From contig NC_019684.1 in the NCBI RefSeq assembly GCF_000316645.1, positions 5,306,001-5,370,000 of the forward strand: a stretch of 64,000 nt of DNA, in the 5' to 3' direction. The position numbers and the translations under genes are program-made. This DNA is from Nostoc sp. PCC 7524 (GTDB lineage Bacteria > Cyanobacteriota > Cyanobacteriia > Cyanobacteriales > Nostocaceae). Within the stretch, counting starts at the first letter, position 1. Every line of letters starts with the position of its first letter. Shown here one piece after another: positions 9,192 through 18,462 of this stretch. The notes beneath the pieces were generated by a model. That model was not told the DNA's origin. It worked only from the letters and a program-made list of their open reading frames with translations, and made no database searches.

Positions 9192-11090
9192 ATGAAAAAT
9201 TTTGGTAAAAAGGCATTGATGAAACAGCAATCACCAAAGCGTGTGGCTTGGACTAGCGCACTTGCAGCCAGTTTGATCATGTTGCCGAGTATTTTGGGAG
9301 GTAATCCCGCGTTGGCTCAAAAAGCAGAGCGCGACTCACTAACTTATGGGGAGTTAATCCAGAAAATTAATCAAGAGCAGGTTAAAAGAGTAGAATTAGA
9401 CGAAACTGAACAGATAGCAAAAGTTTATTTAAAAGGACAAAAGCCAGATACACCTCCAATACAAGTCAGGCTTTTAGAGCAAAACACAGAGTTAATTAAT
9501 AAACTCAAAGCCAATAATGTGGATTTTGGTGAAGTATCTTCTGCCAACAGTAGAGCCGCAGTTGGACTACTAATTAACCTAATGTGGATTTTACCGTTAG
9601 TGGCCTTAATGCTACTGTTTCTGCGACGCTCTACCAACGCTTCTAGTCAAGCCATGAACTTTGGTAAATCCAGAGCGCGTTTCCAAATGGAAGCCAAAAC
9701 TGGGGTGAAATTTGATGATGTTGCAGGGATTGAAGAAGCTAAGGAAGAACTACAAGAGGTTGTAACTTTCTTGAAGCAGCCAGAAAGATTTACGGCTGTA
9801 GGCGCGCGTATTCCCAAAGGGGTATTATTAATCGGCCCCCCAGGTACAGGGAAAACTTTACTAGCAAAAGCGATCGCTGGGGAAGCTGGTGTACCATTCT
9901 TTAGTATTTCTGGCTCGGAGTTCGTGGAAATGTTTGTAGGTGTGGGTGCTTCCCGCGTCCGCGATTTATTTAAGAAAGCTAAAGACAATGCTCCTTGCTT
10001 AATATTTATTGATGAAATTGACGCAGTAGGTAGACAACGGGGTACAGGTATCGGTGGTGGTAACGATGAGAGAGAGCAAACCCTCAACCAGTTACTCACA
10101 GAGATGGATGGTTTTGAAGGCAACACCGGCATCATTATTATTGCTGCCACCAACCGTCCCGATGTCTTGGATGCTGCCTTGTTGCGTCCCGGACGCTTTG
10201 ACAGACAGGTAATAGTTGATGCACCTGACTTGAAAGGACGATTGGAAATTTTAAGCGTTCATGCTCGCAATAAAAAGATTGACCCTAGTGTATCTTTAGA
10301 AGCGATCGCCCGTCGCACACCAGGGTTTACAGGGGCAGATTTAGCCAACCTACTCAACGAAGCAGCGATTCTCACCGCTAGAAGACGCAAAGAGGCCATA
10401 ACTATTTTAGAAATTGATGATGCCGTAGACAGGGTTGTGGCTGGGATGGAAGGTACACCCCTGGTAGACAGCAAGAGCAAACGCTTAATTGCCTACCATG
10501 AAGTTGGACACGCTTTGGTAGGGACTTTATTAAAAGACCATGATCCAGTGCAGAAAGTCACCCTCATCCCACGGGGACAAGCCCAAGGTTTGACTTGGTT
10601 TACTCCCAATGAAGAACAAGGCTTAATTTCCCGTAACCAAATCAAAGCGAGAATTACAGCTACTTTGGGGGGACGTGCTGCTGAGGAAATCGTCTTTGGT
10701 AAAGCAGAAGTAACGACTGGTGCAGGAGATGACCTGCAAAAAGTCACATCAATGGCACGGCAGATGGTGACAAGGTTCGGGATGTCTGATTTAGGCCCCT
10801 TGTCCCTAGAAACTCAGAATGGAGAGGTCTTTTTAGGCAGGGATTGGATGAATAAATCAGAATATTCTGAGGAAATTGCCGCCAAAATAGACGCTCAAGT
10901 TCGAGAAATAATCAATAGTTGCTACCGAATTGCCAAAGAATTGTTGCAAGAAAATCGCCTATTGTTAGAGCGCCTAGTAGATATGTTGGTAGACCAAGAA
11001 ACCATTGACGGTGAGGCATTCCGCAAAATTATGGACGGCAATAAACAAGAATCAACAAATGAAGAATTAACAACAGTGGTTAGTCAATAG
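9192..11090 (+). CDS. ftsH: ATP-dependent zinc metalloprotease FtsH
   Basis: 632 residues, normal length. Membrane-anchored AAA+ protease that unfolds and degrades damaged membrane proteins, in cyanobacteria notably photosystem II D1. Seen in order: N-terminal signal-like helix ending GGNPALAQ, lumenal domain, second helix [18 protein letters not shown], Walker A GPPGTGKT at residues 215-222, Walker B LIFIDEID, second region of homology [20 protein letters not shown], and the zinc site HEVGH at 436-440 with the distal Asp in TTGAGDDLQ. All key residues are present. Nostoc genomes carry several ftsH copies; which one this is cannot be settled here. Followed by a clear terminator. Confidence 0.97.
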   Translation: MKNFGKKALMKQQSPKRVAWTSALAASLIMLPSILGGNPALAQKAERDSLTYGELIQKINQEQVKRVELDETEQIAKVYLKGQKPDTPPIQVRLLEQNTELINKLKANNVDFGEVSSANSRAAVGLLINLMWILPLVALMLLFLRRSTNASSQAMNFGKSRARFQMEAKTGVKFDDVAGIEEAKEELQEVVTFLKQPERFTAVGARIPKGVLLIGPPGTGKTLLAKAIAGEAGVPFFSISGSEFVEMFVGVGASRVRDLFKKAKDNAPCLIFIDEIDAVGRQRGTGIGGGNDEREQTLNQLLTEMDGFEGNTGIIIIAATNRPDVLDAALLRPGRFDRQVIVDAPDLKGRLEILSVHARNKKIDPSVSLEAIARRTPGFTGADLANLLNEAAILTARRRKEAITILEIDDAVDRVVAGMEGTPLVDSKSKRLIAYHEVGHALVGTLLKDHDPVQKVTLIPRGQAQGLTWFTPNEEQGLISRNQIKARITATLGGRAAEEIVFGKAEVTTGAGDDLQKVTSMARQMVTRFGMSDLGPLSLETQNGEVFLGRDWMNKSEYSEEIAAKIDAQVREIINSCYRIAKELLQENRLLLERLVDMLVDQETIDGEAFRKIMDGNKQESTNEELTTVVSQ

Positions 11091-11120
11091 TTATTAATTC
11101 CACAATTAACTAAAACTAGC

Positions 11121-11166
11121 AAAAAGATAGGCACAAACTGTTATTAGTTTTCCTATCTTTTCTTTA
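11121..11166 (+). terminator. Rho-independent terminator after ftsH
   Basis: Stem AAAAGATAGG / CCTATCTTTT (11122-11131 with 11152-11161), with an inner AAACT/AGTTT extension and a T-rich tail, 30 bases after the ftsH stop. Confidence 0.75.
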
Positions 11167-11221
11167 TAGGATTGACTATGTGCCTATTGACTGCCCCAAT
11201 GAAAAAACTATCTTATCCCTA

Positions 11222-11854
11222 TTATCTTGACTTTTGTCTGGCGATTTGCTGTTGGGAAAACATTTCTTTTAACACCATTGCTGGATCAACATAGTTATTT
11301 GCATACTTCATGATCCAATGGAGGTGAGGGCCGGTAGTGCGCCCTGTCATCCCAATTCTGCCAATTCTCACACCCGTAGGAATAGTTTGACCTTCCCAGA
11401 TTTGAATTCCTCCAGCGCGATCAATCAGAAAACGGCGACCATTGGCAGTTTCTACATGACCTTCCATGTGGCAATAGGTGTGTTCCCATTCCCCTGATTT
11501 GATGATGATGTGAGTACCACAAGCGCCGCTATCACCTACTTTAATCACTTTACCTCCCCACCAATTACGAATGTAACTACCTTGGGGGGCGGCAATATCT
11601 AAACCATTGTGAAATTCCCAACCATCACCACCAGTTGCAGAACGACGATAACCAAAGGGTGATGTATAAGCTTGAAAATTCTCTACAGGGAAAGAAGCTG
11701 CTAACCAACCGTTCCCTGTGGCTGTTTTATTTGACTGTGTTTCTCTAGCTCTAACAATTTCAATTTTTGGTAATAGATTTATACTACTGAAAATACTTAA
11801 ACATACTAATATTGTGGCTCCAGAAAGAACTACTTTTTGTTGCCGCCTACTCAT
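11222..11854 (-). CDS. M23 family metallopeptidase (LytM-like)
   Basis: 210 residues. An N-terminal hydrophobic segment (residues 8-29) acts as signal or anchor, so the domain works in the periplasm on peptidoglycan crosslinks. Zinc ligands visible: HNGLDIAAP (H-x3-D) and the second motif GPHLHWIM (HxH), with HTYCHM between them. The domain fills most of the protein and has no LysM or coiled coil. Two Cys (SGACGTH, TYCHM) could form a disulfide. Alone, with a 500-base gap upstream. Confidence 0.88.
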   Translation of the reverse strand: MSRRQQKVVLSGATILVCLSIFSSINLLPKIEIVRARETQSNKTATGNGWLAASFPVENFQAYTSPFGYRRSATGGDGWEFHNGLDIAAPQGSYIRNWWGGKVIKVGDSGACGTHIIIKSGEWEHTYCHMEGHVETANGRRFLIDRAGGIQIWEGQTIPTGVRIGRIGMTGRTTGPHLHWIMKYANNYVDPAMVLKEMFSQQQIARQKSR

Positions 11855-12357
11855 TATTTTTATTCCTCAAACCACTAAATATAATTAATTTTTGCTTCTT
11901 TAAAATTTCATGAATCTAACTACAAATCCATGCTAAAAATTTAAACCTACTACCTAAAAGTTGTGTCGTCTAATGAATGTTGACATTGGATTCATTTTTG
12001 TATAAATATTGAGCTTTTCAATGAATTAGCTTACGACATAAAGCTTTACAATGTCAAATTGATTTTTTCTTTAACAAGTCTGATGAAATTAGCATATTTT
12101 AAATGTTTGGTATTACTAGGAGTAGCTATCAGCTAGCAAGTAAACACTTGAATATATGTACCGTCTTGAGTTTATTAGAAATAGTGCTTTACGTATATAC
12201 CTACATAATACGTAGGACTCCTATAGCAGTCCACTTTAAATGACTATAGTGGTCAAGTGGTGAAAATCTTGTGAGGTTTTAGACTTAAAATGGCTGAATA
12301 GGTTAATTGAAGCTCGGTAACGAGTCAAGTTGACCATTTGCAGGACGCAACCAAGCT
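11855..12357. other. 503-bp gap, no gene recognised
   Basis: AT-rich, with stops in all frames. I see a short imperfect inverted element near 12218-12262 (CTATAGCAGTCCACTTTAAA and ACTATAGTGG), and nothing that looks like a conserved RNA. Probably the promoter regions of the two divergent genes plus decayed sequence. Confidence 0.4.
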
Positions 12358-12744
12358 ATGCTGACTGAAATATTACCTTTCCGTTTTGAATTAGATACTG
12401 TAGCGATCGCCGGAGCTAGTCTGTGGTCTTTGGCAATATATCTAGGGTTTTCCCCGGTGAGTGAATGGGTAATCGAGCAACTCAACCGTTGGTTTAACTT
12501 TGCCGAGCGATCGCTTTACACTAGCGAATCAGAATTTGAAAAAACTCGCAAAGCCAGAGAATCACAAAATGCCTTTTACGCATCACTGTTTAGCATTGTG
12601 CCGTTTTTAGTAATTGGGGCTTTATGTAACTGGGGCGTAGAAATCAGTTTAGGACGCAGTTGGGCAATTAGTACAGGTATACTTGCCTGCATGGGTTGCG
12701 GTATTTATGAACTAGGGCGTAGAGATGGACAGTCTTCGGACTAA
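12358..12744 (+). CDS. Conserved two-to-three-helix membrane protein
   Basis: 128 residues. Hydrophobic segments at about 15-35 (AIAGASLWSLAIYLGF), 75-93 (LFSIVPFLVIGALCNWG) and 100-118 (WAISTGILACMGCGIYELG), separated by a charged loop FEKTRKARESQNAFYAS. Small proteins of this build are conserved in cyanobacteria, but I know of no assigned function. The 3' end faces the LpxB-related gene with 16 bases between the stops. Confidence 0.6.
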   Translation: MLTEILPFRFELDTVAIAGASLWSLAIYLGFSPVSEWVIEQLNRWFNFAERSLYTSESEFEKTRKARESQNAFYASLFSIVPFLVIGALCNWGVEISLGRSWAISTGILACMGCGIYELGRRDGQSSD

Positions 12745-12760
12745 TATCCCATGTCAAAAT

Positions 12761-14026
12761 TCACAAACTCTGTATCTGTTCCTTGACCAAAATCGCCATC
12801 TTCTGGGCTGCGCCGCTTTCGCCTCTGGCGTTTCGCAACTTGCGGCGTATTGCTTCTAATTTATGTGGATCAGCCAAAAATTCTAAAACCATTTCTCCTA
12901 CTGCTTCAGCGTCGAGTTTACCTACAAGTTCTGGGACTATCTCTGCTTCTGCCCAGATGTTTGGCCAAGCTAATAAACCTTTGCGTCTGAGAAACAGCCA
13001 ATTAATGATTTTGGCAAAGGTAGAACCTAACCCCGGCAAATTAGCGAGTAACCCTGGTAAACCATCCCAAGAACGCATGGCATCAAGTTGTTGTGTGGGT
13101 AGTAAAACCAGCATTGGCACACCCAAAGCACCCAACTCGGCTGTGTTTGCTCCGACTGTAGTTAAGCAAATACAACAATGTGATAATAATTCATAGGCAG
13201 GATTTTCTTGGTGTAGCTCTACATTTAATCCTTTAAATGTTTGTAGTATGGGGTTCTGACTACTTTGTTCTGGGAAAACTAAGGAAGCACCAGAGAATTT
13301 AAAGGTTTCTACAAATGGGTTGTTTTGGGAATCGGCAAAACTGGCCATAGTCTGTAAATCCAAAGTTGGAGCTACGGGAATCACAAACTTAATTTCAGGT
13401 CTTTTGTTGTGGATATATTCAGCAATACTGAGCATTAGCGGTACACCTTGGGTTAATTTTGCTGCTTTTGAGCCAGGTAAAAGACCAATGATTGGGGATC
13501 GGGTATTAGATATTGGAGATTGGGGAGTGTTGATTTCTCTTTGGGCTTCTAACATCAGATCGCCCACGACTGTAAATTTGTCGATGTATTTAGGGGAGAC
13601 TTGAGCGGCGACTTTTGGGTTCATGACTCCAAAAGAGTCAATGAAATTATGCCAACGGGCTTCCCACTCGGCGTAAACTACTGTGCGATATCCGAGTTTT
13701 TTGCCGATGACGACAGGGAAAATTTGATCGCCACCTAAGAAAACAATGACACCGCGATCGCTCCAATCCCAATTTTCTACAGTTTTACCCCAGAGCAAAA
13801 ATTGCCAAAAATGCTCTGCTGATTGTACTCGGTCTACTTCTGGATAAGAAAGGGCGATCCCAACTTCTTTACCGCTAGCATTCGGACACGGTGATAAAAC
13901 TACAGAAATCCTCACTTCATCACGGTTATTTCCTAACTGTTCTCGTAAAGCTTTCACTACTGGACGTACCCAAGTCGTTACTTCCCCTGGACCATTGGAG
14001 AGAATGAGAATATCTACTAAATTCAT
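12761..14026 (-). CDS. Lipid-A-disaccharide synthase-related protein
   Basis: 421 residues, glycosyltransferase GT-B-like. N-terminal DILILSNGPGEVTTWVRP is the start typical of the cyanobacterial/plant 'LpxB-related' family; conserved later blocks are GVIVFLGGDQIFP, IIGLLPGSKAAKLTQG (nucleotide-sugar loop) and CICLTTVGANTAELGALG before VPMLVLLPTQQLDAMRSWDG. True LpxB joins UDP-diacylglucosamine and lipid X in the cytosol; the function of this related family is not established. A decayed copy of its N-terminal region lies at 18762-18828 upstream of chlH. Confidence 0.85.
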   Translation of the reverse strand: MNLVDILILSNGPGEVTTWVRPVVKALREQLGNNRDEVRISVVLSPCPNASGKEVGIALSYPEVDRVQSAEHFWQFLLWGKTVENWDWSDRGVIVFLGGDQIFPVVIGKKLGYRTVVYAEWEARWHNFIDSFGVMNPKVAAQVSPKYIDKFTVVGDLMLEAQREINTPQSPISNTRSPIIGLLPGSKAAKLTQGVPLMLSIAEYIHNKRPEIKFVIPVAPTLDLQTMASFADSQNNPFVETFKFSGASLVFPEQSSQNPILQTFKGLNVELHQENPAYELLSHCCICLTTVGANTAELGALGVPMLVLLPTQQLDAMRSWDGLPGLLANLPGLGSTFAKIINWLFLRRKGLLAWPNIWAEAEIVPELVGKLDAEAVGEMVLEFLADPHKLEAIRRKLRNARGESGAAQKMAILVKEQIQSL

Positions 14027-14091
14027 AAGTTAAAAGTAAACATTTATATAAAAATTACGTACGTAAAAGGGTACTGATAAAATTACAACCT

Positions 14092-14898
14092 ATGTATGAT
14101 AACGTCTGTAAGTTCCTTGCTGAATCATTTTCTAGTGACTTTGCAACTTGGCTGCTGAATGAGCCAATTGCACTCACTCAACTAAGTCCATCAGAATTAT
14201 CCCTCGAACCCATACGGGCAGATGCACTAATTTTGTTACAGTCCGATGAAATTGTCCTCCATCTAGAATTTCAAACCAGACCAAAATTCGATATTCCCTT
14301 TCGCATGAGTGATTATCGCTTACGAGGGTATCGCAAATTTCCCCAGAAAAAAATACGTCAGGTGGTAATTTATTTACAACCAAGCGATTCTGAGCTAGTT
14401 TATCAAACAGAATTTGTCTTAGAAAATAGCTGGCACAGATTTGACGTAATTCGACTGTGGGAACAGCCAACAGAAATATTTTTCAATTATCCAGGTTTGC
14501 TACCGTTTGCAACTTTAACCCAAACCGATAATCAAACGCGAACCTTAGAAGAAGTGGCTGAGGTTATTGAAGCAATGGAAGACACCAGAATCCGCAGTAA
14601 TCTTGCTGCATCAACAGCAGTGTTATCTGGGCTAGTATTAAATAAGGACGTGATTAAAAGAATCTTGCGGAGTGATATTATGCGCGAATCTGTAATTTAT
14701 CAAGATATTTTACAAGAGGGTGTTAAAGAAGGCTTTGAAAAAGGAATTGAACAAGGAATTGAACAAAAAGCTCAAGATGTTGCCATCAAACTGATTAATA
14801 AAGGTATTAGTCTAGAAATAATTGTCGATGCCACAGGTTTAACTATTGAACAGTTGCAAAAATTACAGGCTCAAACAGAAGATATTCAACCCCTGTAA
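14092..14898 (+). CDS. Rpn-type PD-(D/E)XK nuclease family protein
   Basis: 268 residues. The N-terminal ~130 residues carry the Rpn/PDDEXK transposase-like nuclease core: RADALILLQSDEIVLHLEFQ with the Asp, and Glu-x-Gln taking the place of ExK, followed by FRMSDYRLRGYRKF and VVIYLQPSD. The C-terminal part is a helical tail with GFEKGIEQGIEQKAQ repeats, ending in GLTIEQLQKLQAQ. Members are numerous in Nostoc and related to recombination-promoting nucleases (RpnA-E). The tail is repeated in a truncated downstream copy. Confidence 0.85.
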   Translation: MYDNVCKFLAESFSSDFATWLLNEPIALTQLSPSELSLEPIRADALILLQSDEIVLHLEFQTRPKFDIPFRMSDYRLRGYRKFPQKKIRQVVIYLQPSDSELVYQTEFVLENSWHRFDVIRLWEQPTEIFFNYPGLLPFATLTQTDNQTRTLEEVAEVIEAMEDTRIRSNLAASTAVLSGLVLNKDVIKRILRSDIMRESVIYQDILQEGVKEGFEKGIEQGIEQKAQDVAIKLINKGISLEIIVDATGLTIEQLQKLQAQTEDIQPL

Positions 14899-14902
14899 CT
14901 TT

Positions 14903-15145
14903 ATGCGTGAATCGGTTATTTATCAAGAGATTTGGCAAGAATGGTTTCAAGAAGGTTTTGAACTGGGTTTTAAACAAGGGTTAGAACAAAAAGCTCAGGA
15001 AATTGCCAGAAATATTCTAAGTAAAGATACTGCGATGGTCTACGACCGACCGGAGGTCATCGCATTAATTGTTGAATTTACTGGTTTAACTGTCGAACAG
15101 ATTCAAAAATTACAAGCTCAAATAGAAAATACTGAAATTCAGTGA
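14903..15145 (+). pseudogene. Tandem partial copy of the Rpn-family C-terminal tail
   Basis: Starts two bases after the previous stop region with MRESVIYQEIWQEW, which aligns to MRESVIYQDILQEG of the full-length neighbour, and ends GLTVEQIQKLQAQ, aligning to GLTIEQLQKLQAQ. The nuclease core is missing, so this is a tandem duplication remnant of about 80 residues, still open. It contains an eight-codon insertion relative to the parent, made by a small palindrome (15031-15064). Confidence 0.8.
15031..15064. repeat. Small dispersed palindromic repeat inside the Rpn remnant
   Basis: TGCGATG at the left and CATCGCA at the right flank a CGACCGACCGGAGG centre. It adds about 24 nt (eight codons) in frame compared with the parental gene, which fits the small dispersed repeats (SDR) described from Nostoc. 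Confidence 0.7.
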
Positions 15146-15254
15146 TATAAAATATTTAATTCCTCATGTTTTATATTGACTTCTCTCTGCCAGTCGAAAT
15201 GCTATTAGGAATGTTGGTTTGGATGGTGCAAGAGGGTTGGTCAAAATATAAATA

Positions 15255-15791
15255 CTAATTACCTTGATAATTATCTAAATTATTTAATTCATCCGCTAAA
15301 GAAGATAAGTCTTGAGAAGTTGGAATTTTCATACTAATCAAAAATACTATTTGATTATTTTCAATATTTATATTAGTTACATTAACTACTGCTTTATCAG
15401 GAGATAAATCTAAACCTGGAACATTTATTGACTGATTTTTATACCCAGCATCATCAAGCCATTCTGCAATATTTCGCCAATTTTCTAATTTTTCATCAGA
15501 CTTATCCAAAAGACTTTTGACATATCTATATATGGTTGCACAGAGGTCAGTTTCTACACCTTTGCCATTTTTACCGAGTTTTTCTGCTATTTCAGCCGGA
15601 CTATAGCCACAAAGCAAACCTCGCAAATGACGCTTTTCTACAGGTGTTAAACGCTTACCTTTAACTGATGATAAATCTGAATATAGTGTTTCCAAATCCC
15701 AACTATTTTCTGCTTGCATGAAGGGTTCGTTACTCGATGGCATAGGCAAATTTTGCAAATTCAGTAAAATTTCCTGGTGTAATCTTAGCAC
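15255..15791 (-). CDS. Helix-turn-helix-like signalling/adaptor protein
   Basis: 178 residues from a GTG at 15791 (AGGA just upstream); ATG alternatives at 15743 and 15719. The middle, LETLYSDLSSVKGKRLTPVE through GYSPAEIAEKLG and VETDLCATIYRYVKSLL, resembles the small helical LuxR/HTH-like N-terminal domains found on cyanobacterial NACHT, WD40 and caspase-like proteins. The C-terminal part is beta-rich (VNVTNINIENNQIVFLISMK) and ends in an acidic tail. It is divergent from the hydrophobic protein at 15884, with 92 bases between. Function unknown; the adaptor role is inference from domain look-alikes. Confidence 0.6.
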   Translation of the reverse strand: MLRLHQEILLNLQNLPMPSSNEPFMQAENSWDLETLYSDLSSVKGKRLTPVEKRHLRGLLCGYSPAEIAEKLGKNGKGVETDLCATIYRYVKSLLDKSDEKLENWRNIAEWLDDAGYKNQSINVPGLDLSPDKAVVNVTNINIENNQIVFLISMKIPTSQDLSSLADELNNLDNYQGN

Positions 15792-15883
15792 TATTCCTGA
15801 TGATAGCTAGGTGATACTTAGGTTTTAATTACAACATACTAGGAAGATGAAACAAAAAATACATTGTACACGGAAACATAATT

Positions 15884-16228
15884 ATGGATAAGCTAGTTGA
15901 TAAAATTGCGGCTTTGGGAGTTCCTGGCCTTGTACTTTTGGTTGCTATGGCGGTGACAGGATGGGCAGGAGCAGCAGCATTAACTACAGCATTAGCAATA
16001 CTTGGTGGACCATTCGGAATGCTTGGAGGAGTCGCTGTACTGGGTTTACTTGCTCTGATGTCACAAGGATTAGCTGACTATGGATTTGAAGCAATTTTTA
16101 AGTCAACTGTAGAAAAACTGAGAGCAAAAGGTAAATCTAAGGCTGACATAGAACGCGAGATTGAATCTTACCCAATTTCTGGAGATTTGAAGTTGAAGAT
16201 CAAGAGTTATTTGCACACACTTGCATAG
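15884..16228 (+). CDS. Small Gly/Ala-rich hydrophobic-hairpin protein
   Basis: 114 residues. Residues 10-62 form two long hydrophobic Gly/Ala-rich helices (LVLLVAMAVTGWAGAAALTT and GPFGMLGGVAVLGLLALMSQ). A charged helical C-terminal half follows (EKLRAKGKSKADIEREIESY) and then PISGDLKLKIKSYL. Similar short proteins occur in Nostoc alone or fused to other domains, but I know of no tested function. The build (hydrophobic hairpin plus soluble helical part) is what one expects of a small membrane-inserting effector. Start ATG at 15884. Confidence 0.6.
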   Translation: MDKLVDKIAALGVPGLVLLVAMAVTGWAGAAALTTALAILGGPFGMLGGVAVLGLLALMSQGLADYGFEAIFKSTVEKLRAKGKSKADIEREIESYPISGDLKLKIKSYLHTLA

Positions 16229-16269
16229 TTATTATTTTCATTTTTTAACTAAGGGAGTAGGAAAACATA

Positions 16270-16357
16270 AATTATCCAAAATTGATAGTTGGGTAGGGTG
16301 CGTCAGTACGATAGAACCTAACTAGATTCAGAGATTATTCATACTGACGAACCCTAC
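16270..16357. repeat. Dispersed palindrome, AGGGTGCGTCAG family, copy B
   Basis: Inverted ends TAGGGTGCGTCAGTACGA and ATACTGACGAACCCTA. Similarity to copy C at 61596-61681 extends to the left through AAATTATCC, so the element is about 85 bp. Confidence 0.8.
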
Positions 16358-16424
16358 AGTTTGTACTAAAGTTTTGACATTGTTTATCTGTAATTAACTA
16401 ATATTCCATACAACAAAATTTGCT

Positions 16425-17705
16425 ATGAACACTAATCAAGAAGCAGAAGCAACTCAAAATCCTGGATCTCACCCAGTGGATAATCGTCAAATTATTCAAA
16501 AATTACTAAACAATGAGTTACATAAAAAGGTTATCTCTTTTTTGAAATCTACATTGTTAAGTTTCAATAATGTTTTTGAATCCGTTTTTAAACCTACTCC
16601 CCCTTTAAATCCAGTTGATGATAGAAGCTTTTCTGAAAAAACTGAGCGGATTCGTGCCTACAGTGATTTGATTAAATCTGCGTCTAAATTTATTTGGCTT
16701 GGTGTGGTTTTGATCATCATTCTTCAAATATGGGGAAATTTTTCACTTAAACACATCAGTCATTCATCTCAAAATAAATCAAATACTGTCACTATTAATA
16801 TTACTAAACAGCAACAATATCAAATGTCAGATGATGTTGCAAATGCTCTAGGAAAAGCATTAGTTAGTTCCAGAGCATCTGCATCAAATAATTTTGAAAA
16901 ATGGCATGATGAAGTAATGCAACGTGTAGACCATCCTTTTCTGGATTGGTACTACAATTATTTTACTCAGTTAGGGGTTGGGTTAGAAGCTATCTGGGTC
17001 AATATTAGTGCTACTTCAGAAGAAGACAAGGCTGAAAGATTAATTGGTAATTTCCAAAAAGAGTTTGCCAAACAAGTTCTGCAACCATCATTAATGCAGA
17101 TTGAGATGGAACGTTTTACTAGAGAAGCAATTGATAAATATGTATCTGAAGCTAATCACGTATTAGCAGGGATTCAAACTAAATATCAGATTCCCCAGCC
17201 TGTTTGGGAAGAGTTTCTAGAAGGTTTAGGAAGCACAACATACAATACAGGTGGGAAAGATCAAAATCTTTCTCTTCGCGCACTTTCCCGTGGTACAGGT
17301 TATCTAGCTAGCAGCGCAATGATTAAAGCTGTCACGGTTATTGGTACTAAGAAACTGGCTACAGCAACTGTGAGTAAAGCAACTTCTAAAGTAATTGCTA
17401 AGGTAGCAACTAAAACAGCAACAAAGGTAGCAACAGAGGGAACTGGTGAAGTGGCCGCAGGACTTTTAGGCTTAGAATTACTTAATCCCCTAGCTGGTTT
17501 AGGTATTTTAGCATGGGATATTTGGGATCACTATCATACAGTGAAAGTTGAAAGACCAATTCTCAGAGAAAACCTCAATAACTATTTAAATGAGGTAAAA
17601 GACTCATTACTGAACGATAAAGAAAGTGGTATTTTATCTTCAATAAATCAATTTCATGATGCCATTCTAGATACTTTAAATACTAAAGCTATATTGGCTA
17701 AATAA
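16425..17705 (+). CDS. Unknown membrane-anchored protein, 426 residues
   Basis: I do not recognise a family. Residues 1-85 are polar, 86-105 form one clear transmembrane helix (FIWLGVVLIIILQIWG), then comes a large mostly helical region. Around residues 290-340 it becomes Ala/Thr/Lys-rich and repetitive (KAVTVIGTKKLATATVSKA, KVATKTATKVATEGT). A second hydrophobic stretch at about 342-362 (AAGLLGLELLNPLAGLGILA) precedes a C-terminal helix. The second stretch could insert in a membrane. It lies on the same strand as the hydrophobic-hairpin protein 196 bases upstream and ends at a strong terminator. Confidence 0.65.
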   Translation: MNTNQEAEATQNPGSHPVDNRQIIQKLLNNELHKKVISFLKSTLLSFNNVFESVFKPTPPLNPVDDRSFSEKTERIRAYSDLIKSASKFIWLGVVLIIILQIWGNFSLKHISHSSQNKSNTVTINITKQQQYQMSDDVANALGKALVSSRASASNNFEKWHDEVMQRVDHPFLDWYYNYFTQLGVGLEAIWVNISATSEEDKAERLIGNFQKEFAKQVLQPSLMQIEMERFTREAIDKYVSEANHVLAGIQTKYQIPQPVWEEFLEGLGSTTYNTGGKDQNLSLRALSRGTGYLASSAMIKAVTVIGTKKLATATVSKATSKVIAKVATKTATKVATEGTGEVAAGLLGLELLNPLAGLGILAWDIWDHYHTVKVERPILRENLNNYLNEVKDSLLNDKESGILSSINQFHDAILDTLNTKAILAK

Positions 17706-17729
17706 AATTTGATGCTTCATTCATGAAAG

Positions 17730-17780
17730 AGAATAGGTACGTATGTAAAATTTTTATAATGCGTACCTGTTCTTTTTCTT
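17730..17780 (+). terminator. Rho-independent terminator
   Basis: 12-bp stem AGAATAGGTACG / CGTACCTGTTCT (one G-U pair) closing at 17730 and 17773, followed by TTTTCTT. It ends the transcript of the 426-residue protein. Confidence 0.85.
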
Positions 17781-17811
17781 AGTTATTAGTTAAGTTTTTT
17801 ATTCTACACAA

Positions 17812-18198
17812 TTACCAAATTCTTTGGATTGGGTATAAATCAAATACTGTATCTACACTTAACAAAGGTATTTTCTCAAATATTGACTGAGCTATCAAAA
17901 TTCTGTCGAAAGGGTCACGATGATGATTTGGTAGCCCATCAAGAGTATAAATGTGTTCTGGCTCTATTGCTAATATTTGTATATTATTAATCTGTTTTTG
18001 ACTTTCTATCAAATTCGGTAATGATAAATTTAGGCGTAGTTTACCGGACTGGACTTTGATTTGCATTTCCCAAATACTAGCAATACTGAATATGAGATTA
18101 TTACTAGGATCGTTAATTAAGTCGTAAACTTTTGTTGAAAGTTTTTCTGAACTTGATGACCACCAAATTAATAAGTGGGTGTCTAACAGCAATTTCAT
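17812..18198 (-). CDS. VapC-family PIN-domain toxin
   Basis: 128 residues, typical VapC size. Acidic PIN residues visible: Asp in MKLLLDTHLLIWW (D6), Glu in IASIWEMQIKV (about E44), and the Asp pair in HHRDPFDRILIAQ (about 95-99). It is an endoribonuclease, toxic when free. Its expected partner, a DUF2281 antitoxin, is encoded upstream on the same strand, but 264 bases away instead of adjacent. All catalytic residues are present, so the toxin looks intact. Confidence 0.88.
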   Translation of the reverse strand: MKLLLDTHLLIWWSSSSEKLSTKVYDLINDPSNNLIFSIASIWEMQIKVQSGKLRLNLSLPNLIESQKQINNIQILAIEPEHIYTLDGLPNHHRDPFDRILIAQSIFEKIPLLSVDTVFDLYPIQRIW

Positions 18199-18230
18199 AT
18201 AAGTAGAACAGGGTAAATAATTAAAGGTTT

Positions 18231-18297
18231 GTAGTGAGAACTTTAGTTCTCTCTCCGAGACGCTCCGCGAACAAAAAAGGACTAAAGTCCTTACTAC
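18231..18297. repeat. Dispersed palindrome, GTAGTAAG family, copy 2
   Basis: Ends GTAGTGAG and CTTACTAC. Its centre contains a GAGACGCTCCGCG piece also present near 545. It sits between the DUF2281 antitoxin gene and vapC. Confidence 0.85.
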
Positions 18298-18462
18298 GAA
18301 CTATAGTGTTTTTACATTATTTAACATAGTTTGGTTTTTTAAAGTTGTTTTACCTAGGAATCACATTTGATTTCTAAAAAAAATACAGTACACCCAAAAA
18401 ATGCTCTTTCCTAATCCCTACTCCTAGCTTTTACAGATAATTTCAAAAATCAAACCGGATGC

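Noticed and set aside
9647..10153. 168-codon frame opposite ftsH
   Set aside because: Lies over the conserved AAA domain of ftsH; composition fits a shadow frame.
15166..15258. 30-codon peptide (MFYIDFSLPVEMLLGMLVWM...)
   Set aside because: No ribosome site, touches the end of the 15255 gene, no conservation known.
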